DNA from: Pachyseris speciosa | Taxonomy: Eukaryota > Cnidaria > Anthozoa > Scleractinia > Pachyseridae | Reading direction: 5' to 3' | Assembly (NCBI GenBank): GCA_016490735.1 | Contig: JAEMWC010000616.1 | Span: 190,001-254,000 of the forward strand | DNA length: 64,000 nt | Shown here: one piece after another, positions 34,101-42,473 of the stretch | Layout: each line of letters opens with the position of its first letter | How positions within the stretch are numbered: the first letter of the stretch is position 1 | Notes under the pieces: generated by a model | What the model was told of the DNA's origin: nothing | Seen by the model: only the letters and a program-made list of their open reading frames with translations | Databases searched by the model: none | Program-made: the position numbers and the translations under genes

Positions 34101-36245
34101 TAGTCAAACAATCCTTGAGATGCATTCCATTAGCTCTTCCTTCAAGGATTTGTGAATAAATTGAAGAGAGTAAGTTACCAAGGGCACCCAACGACAAGTT
34201 TCGGTGGATATCTGTTCGGTGAAGGGTAGTTCGCCTTGCGCTTTCGGCGTCGATTAAAGAATGAACTCGGATTTTCGTAACTAAAACGTGGCCTAAAAGA
34301 TTCGAAATTGGGAAATCATAGCCCCTGAGGTTTTCGGAAAGGTCGTAATTGCTGTTTTTGGCGGTCAAAAACGTCAGCTAGCATTTTTGGAAAGAAAGTA
34401 GTTCCCTAGAAAGTTCGTGGAAAGTTCATTCCAGCTTGCATTTTCTCAAAGGAAGATTTTTGTGCCCTAACATTTTCGGGCGATTAAAATTTCAGCTAGG
34501 GAATCCGAACAGATGAACTTCTTCTAGCTCATGCAAACATCGCTTTAAACAGACTTCAAACACTATAAGGCACTTTAAAATGCCTTTCTACAGCTTTTGG
34601 TTGATTTGGCTCGTTGGGTGCCCCTGAGTTACAGCTGCCGCAAATTCACCCTGTGCCCCATGAGCCGACATAAATTATAACAGCTTACTTGTGTTGAGTT
34701 TGCAGTGGTAGTCACATATGTAAATCAAGTAGCCAATCGGAACAGGGCTCAAAAGATTGTTTTGTTCTTCGACCAATCAGAAAAAAGTCCAGATTCTGGA
34801 TGAGAAGCAGACAAATTGACAAGAAATTGTATCAGGTGTAGTTTTTTTCCGTCCTCCCGCCACAAAAAAAAAAAAAAGTTCGCCTGATCGCAGGTTAAGG
34901 TGATGGATCAACTGTGATGCGCCCATCATCTGCTTTGAGGATGAAAATAAAGCTATTGCGGATTGACCAGATTTGAAATTATTTAGCCCATTAAAACGTT
35001 AAATAGCTTATGCAAACTGGCAACGCAGTAGCCCTTTCTACGATGGCAATTTTAAGCCCAATTTACACTACAGAAAAAATGGGTCCAGACCCAAAAAAAG
35101 TTGGTATGTTTACACAGCACTTTCGAAAAGCAAAAGGGGTCCAGACTCATTTTTTTCGCTTTTGGGACCATAGGCCCCAAAACCAGAATCTGGATCCATT
35201 GCATGCAAACATGGAATGGAAGGTTTACACAGCAAAAATATCTGGTCCGTACCAACTTTTTTGGGGTCCAGACCCATTTTTTACAGTAGTATAAATGGGG
35301 CTTTAGGGCTCCTTTACATGGAGGTAGGAAGATCCTAGAAGGCAGATCATCCTAGCGCCATATGTTTTCTGCATTCAGTTTACATGCAAAGGGTCGTACT
35401 TGGCCCTAACACTAGGATCTTCCTAGTCTTAGGATCATCCTAGCTGAAGTTCCTAGCACCAGGAAGATCCTAGCACCATGTAAACTGCTTTCGCTAGGAA
35501 GATCCTAGCACGAGGGACAAAAACAACAAACCAAACAAACATGGCGGCGGCCGGGCGATCAGCGGCTAAAGGAAGACAATTTCGTCGAAATTTCCGACCA
35601 AAATTTCTGCATGTAAACCAAACGAAAAGTTGGTTCGCCGTCTAGGATCGTCCTAGTTCTAGGATCTTCCTGCCTCCATGTAAACAGCCCCTTAGTATGA
35701 CGGCTTTTTCTCACAAGTGAGCGTAAACCATCAGTAGTGATTGAGCTGTGAGCTAAGTACTTACGGTGCGATATTCATCTATCGAAGTACACATGTAAGC
35801 TTAATTTACTGTAATTCCTGTAACATGACAGAAATCTTACCAGATCTTCATCAACAGTGCTTTGTAATTACTCAGTAAGTTGCTGTTGGTCTTCTTCTTC
35901 TCTTCCTCTCCTTCTTTTTCACTCACCGCAGTTGCCAAAACACTTTTCAGCAGTGAGCATCGCAGTAAGTACGTTGTGTAAGAGTCACGCGGATTCGTGG
36001 TTAAAACACAGCTATTTTGAGCCCTGTTTATTCTTTTAACCACTTTTTCAGCAGTTTTATACCTCCAATCGAAGGGCTTTTTATTTCTTGATCCAAATCA
36101 GCTGTATTTTTTTTTTGCCAGTTTCCGTTTCTTTTTCAAGAAAAACCATATGCAAAAAGGCCCTAAAAGTCATTTGGGTCAGTTATGCCCTCAGCCCTTC
36201 AGTTGTTTTCTACTTGCACATAGGCATTGTAAGGGAATATGGCAA

Positions 36246-36280
<35 letters not shown>

Positions 36281-39200
36281 TACTTAATTTAAGTCTCAAA
36301 TGTATCTGAGTCTCAAAGTCCTAAAGTCTCAAATGTATCTGAGACTTTGAGAGACATGACACTAGTATATTTTCTGCGAGCCAGAGACTTTCTTAGTCTT
36401 GCAAAAGAAATTGAGACTTCGAGACGATGTTGCAAAAAAAATTGAGATGGCAGGACTGGTGAAATTTGACAAAAATTCTGTGTGGAGACATATTTATTGA
36501 AGGACCATTCACCACCCCTATTGCAAATATTAAATCAAAGAACAAAAATATCTGAAAAGTTTTCAGTTGGAAGCCTTTTACATAATGTTTACCATGGGGT
36601 ATTATTCTTATTTGTGCTACTTGCATGGTTTTATCTTCTAACGAGTTCATCACCACCTTAAACTTACCAAAATTACATGATTGTGATCCCAGGGTGAATA
36701 TATGTTAACAGACCTACTGGGATAATTACGAGATGTTTATGGAAATCTATACCTCTCAGAATTAAGAGTCTGCCCTACCATACTTTTAAGAAAGAGTATA
36801 AATACTATCTTCTGCATAATTAAACTTGATTTTGTCGCTGCTCCTGTTAATTAATTTCATTTTGCTGTTCTCTTTTTTGGCAACATAAATACAATGTATG
36901 TAGTCAAACTTAGCTGAATATTTAATTTCTTGTGCTGCCATTTACTTGACCATGGCGGTGTCCAACCAGAAAGCTTTTGCTTCTTTGGCCACCGCTCACA
37001 TATAAATTTATTCCTTAACAGCTTAACACTCTTTAATGATTTGTTATTGCCATCTCTTTTACCTTAAAAAATGTATTTAAATGCCCTTTTTAGTGTAAAT
37101 AAATAAAGAATATTATTATTAAAGAATTATGAACAGTGAGTTCATCCCACAGACGGCAAAACTGTATTTAGTCATTCAGGGAATAAAAAATGCATACAAA
37201 GAAAAACAACCAAGTTTACATGTGTCTTCCTGAGAGTTTAAATTGTTGCATTTGGCAAGTCACCTTTAGAACTGTATCCTTTTGTCTTGGCATTCTCCAA
37301 ACATAACCCCCCAGTTCAGGCATTTCATGACATATTACTTATCTTTTTTGCAGGTAGTACTGGAAGATCCACACATGCCAGCAAACCTGAATGGTAAAAC
37401 CTGGATAGTGGCAGGCTCAGGAAGTGCTCTCATTGCAGCTCTTTTAGTTTACCCAACAGACATGCTTAAAACTAGACTTATTGTTCAGAATGTTGAACCT
37501 TCAAAATTGCATTATCGTGGAATACTCCATGGCTTCAGAAAAGTCTGGAAAGCTGAGGGATTCTTGGCATTATACAAAGGGTTATTGCCAACATTTCTTG
37601 GTGAGTATTTGATCTCAGGTGATTTTTGGTTTAACCTAGGTTAAAATGAAATTCCTTTGTCTCGTAACCCTAATTATTCATGAGAAGACAAAGGAATTTC
37701 ATTTTGACCTACAATTAGGTGATTTAAAAAATAACCTAAGATCAAATTTAACCTGTAACATATACCATTAGACAGTGACATTTGTCCCTAATGAAACAAT
37801 TAAAAAAAAACAAGCGACAGACAGAGTTGTAAACAAGTGACAAAGCAACACCAGACCACCCCTTAGAAGGCCTAGGTGACAGACTCATTTATTAGTGAAG
37901 AGGGGGTGGGGTGGGGGTCAGGGGGGTGGTGTGCAAATAAGGTCAAATTGTTAAACTGTGCAGATCAAAGTCCATTTAGACTTGCAACTGAACTTGAAAA
38001 ATTATGGTAAAAACAGAAAAATTCACTCAGGACAATGGTTCCTTACCCAAGGGAAAAAAGTCCAGGAAATGTGTAACCTCCAAATGTCGACAAACAACGA
38101 TGATTTACTGATATTTGAAGTTTGCAATAACCTATCAATGTATGTTTTAATTTTAGGTGTGATACCATTTGCTGGAGGTTCATATTTAGCTTACAGTCTT
38201 TCCGACAACTCTTTTGCTAAGCCCCCTGGAGACCAGCTCACACCTGTTTACATGTTCATCAGTGGATGTTTGGCTGCTGCTGTTGCCAAGGTTATACAAA
38301 GTAATTACAGTGTAACATTTAACTGGTATCAAAACAATGTTTCCTCTATTAAATAGAAACTTTGGGGTCATAAATTTGATTTATTGTGCATTTTATTATA
38401 GCAGTAATGAGGAGAATAAGGGGTTCCTAATTCTGGCAACTTTTAGGTGGAATAATGATTGAAGGGTGCCAGGCACAACTGACCTAAAGGGCATGTTAAA
38501 TGGGGGACTAGCAGAGAGAGGGGGGTTATTTTATTTAGGGAAACATGACAGCAAAGAAATAGTAGCAATTCTTCATAAGGAACTGGAGGGCAAAGTGGAA
38601 AAGTTCAAACTCATGTGAACTTCCAGCAATGGGAAAACCATACTTTGATAAGCACACATGAAGTGTAATAAGTAATTTTTAATTATACTTATGTCTCGAC
38701 TCATTTATTGTAATTTGTTTGGCTTATAACTTTCTCTCTCTAAACAGGGGAGCTTATTATAATTATAGGGTTTATTTGAGAGGTAAGGTAGAAATTAAGG
38801 TGCTTATGCACCAGGCATGCATGCAACCTTGTAAGCCATGCATGTCTTGTGGGCCAGTCTTTTAACATGTTTGATTTTGTTTAAATTTGCAGACATTGTC
38901 ATTTCCCTTTGACACAATCAGGAAGAAAATGCAGGTCAGCCTACAGCATGGATATAAAGTTATATTAAAACAAGAATTATGTACCCCTAATAGATGAGGC
39001 CAACTTTTAATTTTGATGTTTAACACACTTGTTTCAGTACTATGGGATACTATTTTTTCTTTTCAACAGGCAAGAAGTAACACTCTTCCAAGTGAGGGTG
39101 GAGTTGACATAAAGTTCAAAGGAATGAGCAGCGCCTTTTTTCAAACTGTGAAGGTGAATGGAATCACTGGATTGTGGAGAGGTCTGACTGCAAATCTTTT

Positions 39201-40115
39201 AAAGGTACACATGGTTTTATGTATCTAGATTCACTCACCAATATTATTATTCTGAAAAGCTGTGGTGGCAAAAAAAATCAAGGCACTGAGAAGGCCTCAT
39301 GAAAATTGGAGACTGCAAGACCCATGAAATTGGGCTAAGAATTTACAAGATGCTTGTTTTGAAAGACCAATTTTTATACACCATGATATGATTTTTTTGT
39401 TGCTCTGTCTAACTTACAGTTCCAAAGAACACTGTTGTGGTGGACATGAAAATGTTCATTCTTTACCACAGGGTTTTATTATAATAGATTGAAAGCCCCC
39501 CTGTAATAGAACTTCCAAGTTGATACAATACTTTTCCTTAAATTCTCTGCTGTTGGAGACCCCCTCTCTGTGAAATTTCCAATGGCCATTATAAGAACAG
39601 TACAATAATTTTATGCTCTTGAAGTGCACATTTTTCCTTAGGTGGTTGAGCTGGGTTTCTTAAAAAAATTAGCTGAAACCATTTTAGAGTACATTATCAG
39701 TGGAATATAATTATCTTGGTAATTAAAATTGAGATGTAAATAGGTATTGTTATTATTGTTATTAATAAAGAGTTGTATTATTATCATCATCATTATTATA
39801 AAACAATTATTATGTTATTGACTTGAAGGTGAAGTCTTTTAATGGGTCAACTATTCAGGAAGATTGGAGCTTGTGCACTTTTTTGCGGCATTGTGGTACA
39901 TTGTACTTTCCAATTCTTTTGTTTTGTCTTTATAGATTGTTCCAAATGCTGGGATCATGTTCCTGTCATTTGAATACAGCAAGAGAGTTTGTCTCTTTTA
40001 TAATGGTTACACAGAGTCGCCATTTTCAGATGTTCCAAAATTGTATGTGGATCAAAGCATGTCACCAAATGAACTTAGTCACCATTACTCCAAGAAGAAA
40101 AGATGTGACAGATGA
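17076..40115 (+). CDS. SLC25A43: Mitochondrial carrier, SLC25A43 orthologue
   Basis: A mitochondrial inner-membrane carrier whose substrate is not established. The exons are 17076-17354, 37354-37600, 38157-38290, 38893-38934, 39070-39204 and 39936-40115 (stop TGA). All have GT-AG borders and compatible phases, and they give 338 residues against 341 in human SLC25A43. The three carrier signatures are SPLEVVKVL, YPTDMLKTR and FPFDTIRKK. Diagnostic stretches shared with vertebrate SLC25A43 include VLAQVG, WKGN.....RL.P.SA.QLAA, EGFLALY.G, and GLTANLLK followed by IVP. The first intron is 20 kb (17355-37353) and is full of transposons. The gene converges on UBE2A/B downstream. Exon 4, at 42 bp, is very short. 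Confidence 0.94.
17571..18090. repeat. Tandem duplication rich in AACCAYGG motifs
   Basis: Two copies of about 235 bp (17632-17860 and 17866-18090) share TAATATCACCAAATATC, CCAGCGCTGGCGTACTTTT and GTGGTTAAAT. Each begins with AACCATGG or AACCACGG. The segment 17571-17645 recurs inverted at 35993-36055. Confidence 0.8.
18091..19704. other. Intronic sequence with low-copy repeat units
   Basis: 18240-18355 contains a SINE-tail-like AAGCGCATTTGATTATT. 19030-19380 is one copy of a host low-copy repeat whose other copy is at 29490-29800 (GACCGTGGTCAAGTAT, TTAACCACGGGCTGTAAA, GGTGGAATTTCAGTCATC). No gene is recognised. Confidence 0.6.
19705..19885. mobile_element. MITE with AATAGGCCATTTCCGAATT ends
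   Basis: AATAGGCCATTTCCGAATTA is mirrored by AATTCGGAAATGGCCTATT, ending at about 19885. The inner arms, CCTCTTTTTCAAAGCGAG / CTCGCCTTGAAAAAGAGG, also pair. Confidence 0.85.
20104..20411. repeat. Two tandem copies of a 150-bp inverted-repeat element
   Basis: Copies at 20104-20251 and 20253-20411 each run from ATCTTGGACGGAATAAAATG to CCATTTATTGTGTCCAAGAT, which are themselves inverted repeats. C and G homopolymers flank a shared AAGGCGCGCGAAGAGCAAA core. This is a recent tandem duplication of a MITE. Confidence 0.85.
20698..20703. repeat. Target-site duplication, left copy (TTCCTC)
   Basis: Six bases, repeated exactly at 28287-28292, bracket the Polinton-like element. Related host repeats at about 19960 and 30037 show the uninterrupted site (CATGTTGCTCGCATTC and CATGTTCCTCCCATTC). 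Confidence 0.9.
20704..20905 (+). repeat. Left terminal inverted repeat
   Basis: Shared words with the right end, in order: GGGCTACTATAGACCC, CAACCAATCAGAAGCCAGAA, AGCTGTCAATCAA, AGAGAAGAGCAT, CACGTGACCG and GGAACACACACTGTTTGGAT. Small indels separate the two copies. Confidence 0.9.
20894..21211 (-). CDS. RING-like zinc-finger exon, copy 1
   Basis: A minus-strand frame begins after a good acceptor (TTTTTTCGTTTCAG, with CAG as the complement of 21212-21214). It encodes CLVTVSGGLLSLVLP, then RCRHCVLTIHLSCL and IRFACPECQ, and stops at 20894. The C-x2-C, H-x2-C and C-x2-C spacing resembles a RING or treble-clef finger. It overlaps the inner edge of the left terminal repeat. Its 5' exons are uncertain. 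I do not recognise a specific family. Confidence 0.5.
   Translation of the reverse strand, partial: CLVTVSGGLLSLVLPSYFKHPFYYDSRTYAMQASYVQFREQYTRSLRCRHCVLTIHLSCLVDYVDATPLAEDNEFCLPIRFACPECQPRIQTGLHLPDHHFNSFY
21270..22229 (-). pseudogene. RING-like exon, copy 2, interrupted by a LINE
   Basis: The same exon as copy 1: the acceptor and RLVTVSGGL lie at about 22229. The exon is cut by the LINE at 21547-22132 and resumes at 21270-21540 with HCPYCSLTIHISCL. It then loses frame before the expected final CxxC. It is clearly a duplicated and decayed module. Confidence 0.6.
21547..22132 (+). mobile_element. 3' fragment of a non-LTR retrotransposon (LINE)
   Basis: A frame at 21549-21908 matches the C-terminal end typical of LINE reverse-transcriptase proteins: YNLRHAKDF, then FGRNSVRYRGPIEWN. 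It is followed by a 3' UTR and a (GTAT)n tail at about 22104-22132. TCTGGTT flanks it at 21540-21546 and 22133-22139 as a target-site duplication. It is 5'-truncated and inserted into the Polinton-like element after that element had settled. Confidence 0.82.
22240..22818. other. Part of the Polinton-like element without a clear gene
   Basis: Minus-strand frames of moderate length occur, with splice-acceptor-like tracts. They may be decayed exons of the neighbouring Cys-rich modules. I cannot assign a product. Confidence 0.4.
22819..23351 (-). CDS. Three tandem Cys/His exon modules (FIDP...CPHF...CG)
   Basis: Minus-strand modules start at about 23351, 23146 and 22983. Each is preceded by a polypyrimidine tract and AG, and each opens with a variant of VVIDPL, TFIDPM or MFIAPM. 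Two of them carry ICPHFF.CG or ICPHFSHCG. The repeated acceptor sites suggest that the element's genes contain introns, or that one exon was duplicated. No known domain is recognised. Zinc binding is likely from the Cys/His content. Confidence 0.4.
23333..24520 (-). pseudogene. Polinton/retroviral-type integrase with chromodomain, frameshifted
   Basis: Integrases of this family join element ends to the host genome. Block 1 (23843-24520) holds the rve catalytic core with three acidic residues in VADLIEVQ, QTDAGKEF and VAEWFNRT, the DDE triad. Block 2 (23333-23818), in a different frame, holds a basic C-terminal part and a chromodomain-like end (FRVEKIL, then WLGWP and YDSWI). The reading frame changes between 23818 and 23846, with at least one indel and probably two, so the gene looks inactive. 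N-terminal zinc-finger residues are not evident. The chromodomain may guide insertion to chromatin. Relatives are Polinton and adintovirus integrases. This copy's strand is opposite to that of its right-hand neighbours. Confidence 0.85.
24521..24786. other. Divergent spacer between integrase and zinc-finger genes
   Basis: 266 bp with a CTC/TCC-rich stretch at 24600-24660 that would read as acidic residues on the minus strand. It is probably a shared promoter region. No motif is certain. Confidence 0.35.
24787..25221 (+). pseudogene. CxxC plus GRF-like zinc-finger protein, with two in-frame TAG stops
   Basis: One frame runs from the ATG at 24787. It first has LCPFHGCPLEY, TSKNDWPYVRC and CVIFTSQE. 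After TAG (24967-24969) the same frame gives HCWCNQRL. After a second TAG (25096-25098) it gives NNPGRMFLACAKRICSFFQW, the pattern of a GRF zinc finger (CxC ... NPGR.F..C ... C.FF.W). GRF fingers bind single-stranded nucleic acid in topoisomerases and nucleases. Since the frame stays open apart from the stops, the decay is recent. Confidence 0.6.
25521..26030 (+). CDS. SLOG/Rossmann-type nucleotide-binding-like protein
   Basis: The frame begins ATGCCCATCCACATC. About 150 residues show the SLOG (DprA/YpsA/TIR-like) plan: ITGGAAVTDTLAEHLALQ as the first strand and glycine loop, then GPLHPR, LARNYHIVKEVDTVFAFGRF and EGGTGWSVAVAKRLGK. RN..IV and GGTGW are the typical binding-site motifs. In bacteria such domains bind nucleotides or related ligands, including signalling molecules. 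The role in this element is unknown. The frame stays open to 26564, but after about residue 170 it changes character, which suggests the true end is lost or shifted. It lies directly upstream of the exonuclease-like gene. Confidence 0.6.
26096..26682 (+). pseudogene. DEDD-type exonuclease-like protein, broken over three frames
   Basis: Three consecutive pieces of one protein lie in different frames. The first (to about 26190) has VCLCIDLEDFVLPDRF with the D-x-E pair. The second (about 26240-26400) contains IHGLPF-like VHGLPFRP. The third (about 26420-26682) has VAYKGVRVEQDL, FGCPKFDDM and CGHHVK...HCPKVEC. DxE, a later acidic residue and a His/Cys-rich end suggest a DEDD (DnaQ/RNase T-like) fold with a zinc site. 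At least two frameshifts make it non-functional. The family call is inference from spacing. Confidence 0.5.
26749..27055 (-). pseudogene. RING-type zinc-finger gene, frameshifted
   Basis: Reading the minus strand from about 27050, a first Cys pair (CVICMDI) lies in one frame. The rest, RRCCGFYVHKQCLYLW and then YWACP, lies in another. The spacing C-x2-C ... C-C...H-x2-C...WACP is that of a RING finger, as in E3 ubiquitin ligases. The frame break between the halves suggests decay. It faces the similar plus-strand RING at 27313-27480. Confidence 0.5.
27254..27768 (+). pseudogene. Double RING-like zinc-finger gene with an internal stop
   Basis: In the frame through 27313, CVICMPLYH is followed by ALCCNVSQHLPCIYQW and, after a TAA in TGGTAAGAG at 27452-27454, EWACPHC. 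A second finger follows from about 27490: CHICQSHDIDG, LHHTCLYRHV and HFRCP. This gives two RING-like units in tandem. The first is very like the minus-strand RING next door. Upstream, TATATAAC-like AT-rich sequence at 27212-27220 may be a promoter. Confidence 0.5.
27985..28057 (+). tRNA. tRNA-Arg(ACG)-like gene inside the Polinton-like element, possibly pseudo
   Basis: It has a D arm (GGCCCAATGGATAAGG) and a well-paired anticodon stem (TCTGA/TCAGG) with loop CTACGGA, so the anticodon is ACG. The acceptor stem (GACCCTG with CGAGGTC) has one mismatch. The T stem (GCAAT/CCTAC) is poorly paired, so folding is doubtful. A T7 run at 28067-28073 could terminate RNA polymerase III. It sits at the inner border of the right terminal repeat. 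Confidence 0.6.
28075..28286 (-). repeat. Right terminal inverted repeat
   Basis: Reverse-complement match to 20704-20905, ending exactly before TTCCTC at 28287-28292. The first 20 bases of the two ends differ by a TAT/GTA change. Confidence 0.9.
28293..30450. repeat. Low-copy host repeat units flanking the Polinton-like element
   Basis: 28293-28540 continues the repeat that starts left of the element (matching 19960-20110 and 20415-20515). 28640-28780 recurs at 30310-30440 (GTACGCCGCATTG and on). 29490-29800 recurs at 19030-19380. 29975-30120 is another copy of the insertion-site region. Units are roughly 0.8-1.6 kb and carry many AACCAYGG motifs. No gene is seen. Confidence 0.7.
30451..33405. 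other. Intronic sequence without recognised genes
   Basis: Still within SLC25A43 intron 1. A minus-strand open stretch at 31400-31580 looks faintly protein-like but matches nothing I know. The remainder is AT-rich with no strong repeat or motif. Confidence 0.5.
33406..34906. mobile_element. Non-autonomous MULE-like element with 9-bp target duplication
   Basis: The element spans 33415-34897. The terminal inverted repeats are about 80 bp: TAACCTGTGATCAGGCGAA on the left and its complement TTCGCCTGATCGCAGGTTA on the right. Both include a T/A homopolymer, GCGGGAGGA and ATACAATTTCTTGTCAA. AGGTGATGG at 33406-33414 and 34898-34906 is a 9-bp target duplication. Long repeats and a 9-bp duplication fit Mutator-like elements. 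No transposase is present. The interior (33560-34800) has only short frames. Confidence 0.85.
35051..35304. mobile_element. MITE with AAGCCC-ATTTACAC ends (GGGTCCAGACCC words)
   Basis: TTTAAGCCCAATTTACACTA is mirrored by TAGTATAAATGGGGCTTTA. Inner words AATGGGTCCAGACCC and AAGTTGGTA also pair. It abuts the next MITE. Confidence 0.82.
35305..35694. mobile_element. MITE with AGGGGCTGTTTACATGGAGG ends (CTAGGATC words)
   Basis: GGGCTCCTTTACATGGAGG at the left pairs with CCTCCATGTAAACAGCCCCT at the right. The interior is repeated AGGAAGATCCTAG / CTAGGATCTTCCT. It belongs to the same structural class as 2838-3218, 3481-3892 and 35051-35304. An ATGGCGGCGGCC stretch at 35540 is incidental. Confidence 0.85.
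35695..37353. other. End of SLC25A43 intron 1
   Basis: 35993-36055 is an inverted copy of 17571-17645 (AAACAGGGCTCAAAATA and GTTTTAACCA). 36249-36330 is an (AAT)n run plus a SINE 3'-tail fragment on the minus strand (ACTTAATTTAAGTCTCAAAT). 36960-37120 is AT-rich. No exon is seen until 37354. Confidence 0.6.
37640..37711. repeat. Small hairpin in SLC25A43 intron 2
   Basis: GGTTAAAATGAAATTCCTTT is mirrored by AAAGGAATTTCATTTTGACC around a loop holding AATTATTCATGAG. Confidence 0.75.
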
Positions 40116-41109
40116 CCCTTAGCAAGCTAACTATTTTCCAACAACAAAAAGAAATTGAACAAGTGCTGTGGAAGATTTGCAAATTGTTAACTTAATTATG
40201 AAGATTGTTAGAGCTCAAAACAAGGATAAGCTTGCAGCCTTCAGACTTAGGGATTCATGTGGCTCACGAATTGCCAAGCTGTGGTTCACACAGCTGTGAT
40301 TCAATGATCTGTCCAGGAACAGGCCTGCATTGCAGCTCCTAATCCTTATAATTTCAATTATTCAAAAAATAGTAACATACATGTACGTGTAAAAGCAAGA
40401 AATTATATTATTGCTGCGCATATAAATCTTGTAATATGGAATTCTCTACTCACTTAGGTAGATCTAGGAGCAGTGACATAACAAAGACCAACCATTTTCT
40501 TTCCCCTCATCCCAGGCTAACACAACAAAATTTAATAACAAACGGACTTATTTATCTTCATCCATAGTTGAAAGCAACGTCTTTCTTTGATTAAATGCAT
40601 TTGAAATTTATCCGAGCATGTTAGTGTTTGAACTTTATAATGGATAAATCGATGAAATTGACAATGTCACTCACAGATATAGGGAAGTCTTTATGTGGAT
40701 GTCAAAGTGATATTATTTCACTACAATATTTATTTTTGCTTTATATTGAGCCAGTACTGTGATTATTGCACCTCATTGGGGAAGATACTAGTAACTTGAC
40801 GCAATCATGACTTCAAGTCTAGAATGATGTATGTTCAGTGTTATGCTTTTAATGCTAAAACATCTAAAGGTGACAGTTCAATGAGTGCCTCATGTTTCTT
40901 TGGAGTTTAACACATAAGTTATGATCCTTAAGTTAAACCTTGGATGAGCATATGAATAATAGTTACAATTAAGTTGAAACCTCAGCTGTTCAGCATCAGT
41001 TTTAGGTTTTGTTAGTTTTGTTTTTTCACTCTGTCAAAGCAAGAGAGTCACTGTACTCTCTGGATTTATTGGTAAAATATTAATGTTGCCACTGCATTGA
41101 GTCAAACAT
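40116..41109. other. 3' UTR of SLC25A43 and convergent intergenic region
   Basis: About 1 kb of AT-rich sequence with no clear gene. I see no canonical AATAAA close to the stop codon. Confidence 0.45.
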
Positions 41110-41395
41110 AGCCACCTTGATGTACAAAGTTAAAAATGGTCTTGCACCTAAGTACATTTCCAAACTTTTCCATGCATCCCATAAGGGATACAACCTAAGA
41201 AATGCTGACTTTAATATCCCATGGTTTAGAACTGTATGCTACAGTAAACACTCATTACGCTATCTTGGACCCCTCTTATGGAGCAAATTACGCCCATCCA
41301 ATAGAGAGTGTCCAACACTGAACAGTTTTAAACAAAATGTTAAGAAAAAAACAGTTAACTCTTCTCTTGGAAGACTGCAGGAATTGTGACTCATG
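41110..41395 (+). mobile_element. LINE reverse-transcriptase C-terminal fragment
   Basis: The frame encodes MMYKVKNGLAPKYISKLF, then YNLRNADFNIP and LRYLGPLLWSKL, the usual C-terminal end of non-LTR retrotransposon proteins. It is truncated at 5'. An AT-rich 3' tail follows. Confidence 0.75.
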
Positions 41396-41555
41396 TTTTT
41401 AACTTTCTTAGAGGTTTGATTAAATTTAGGCTTAATTTCATTAGGAATAATTATATGTGTTTAATATGCTTTGAGATTTTTTACTTTTTAGATTCTTCTG
41501 CTTGTATACCTGTACGTGTAAATATCCTACTTTTGATGTATCCACTTAAGATTTA

Positions 41556-41660
41556 ATTTACTACTACTACCACTACCACCGCCACCACCACCACTACTGC
41601 CACTACCACTGCCACTGCCACTGCCACTGCCACTACCACTCCACTGCCACTACCCTTGAC
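41556..41660. repeat. Imperfect CCA/CTA trinucleotide microsatellite
   Basis: About 35 triplets of CCA, CTA and CTG/CCA type. The Val/Ala frame on the minus strand is produced by it. Confidence 0.85.
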
Positions 41661-42047
41661 TTGAAGCACCTCATGGTAGTACTGGTAACAGTTACTCCAA
41701 ATTCCATGAGTGGTACATGTATTTGTGTTGAGGAAGAGGCTAAAAGGTGACAGGTTTTGGCCCATTGATGTTTTTCATGACATGCCTGCCTTTTCCTTGA
41801 AGACAGAATTTTGGGAGTTGACGGTCAATGCTTTAACACAGAGCAAGAGTTTCTAAACAGTTAAATCATCAGAAGAGAAATTGGAAACAATGTTTTGCTT
41901 ACAAGTGCAAAAAATGGCAACTGCTAAGTACCAAGTCTTCTTTTTCTAAAATATTAGATCTGGAGCAAAATTATCCCCATAAACTCTACTGTCAAGCCTT
42001 TAATTTAACAACCTCAACAACAGGCTGCATATATGGTGTTTAGTTAT

Positions 42048-42053
42048 TTTATT
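42048..42053 (-). terminator. Candidate poly(A) signal of the UBE2A/B gene
   Basis: TTTATT on the plus strand is AATAAA on the minus strand, about 420 bp past the UBE2 stop codon. Confidence 0.4.
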
Positions 42054-42473
42054 TCTTGGTATGTACACTGAGCTTCTGGTACATTTAGTATTCAACCAAA
42101 GCCAGTTTGGCTTACCAAACACAAAAGAAAAAACAAACAAACAAAACCAAGCACTTTAGTTTACATGGACAACATAAAAGACTTTTAAAATTTCCTTTCT
42201 GCTAATATACAAAATCATCTTCATAACCCTAGTGTATTGCAAAATTTACATATTAGTTAATACCTACACCATATGACATCGCCTCTATTCATAGTATACA
42301 ATAGTTCATGACAACTGTACAAAAATTACAGTTGTGAAATTTTGCTCTCAGCTATGCCATGTTCTTAAGATGCAAGTCTTGGAGGAATACAAACAAAACC
42401 ATTAAAATTAACAAGGCAGAAGAAAACTTGCAGCGATCAAAAAGACATGCAAAACCCCTGACAGGTGAAGAGA

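Noticed and set aside
35540..35560. ATGGCGGCGGCCGGG as a gene start
   Set aside because: It lies within a MITE interior, and the frame soon ends.
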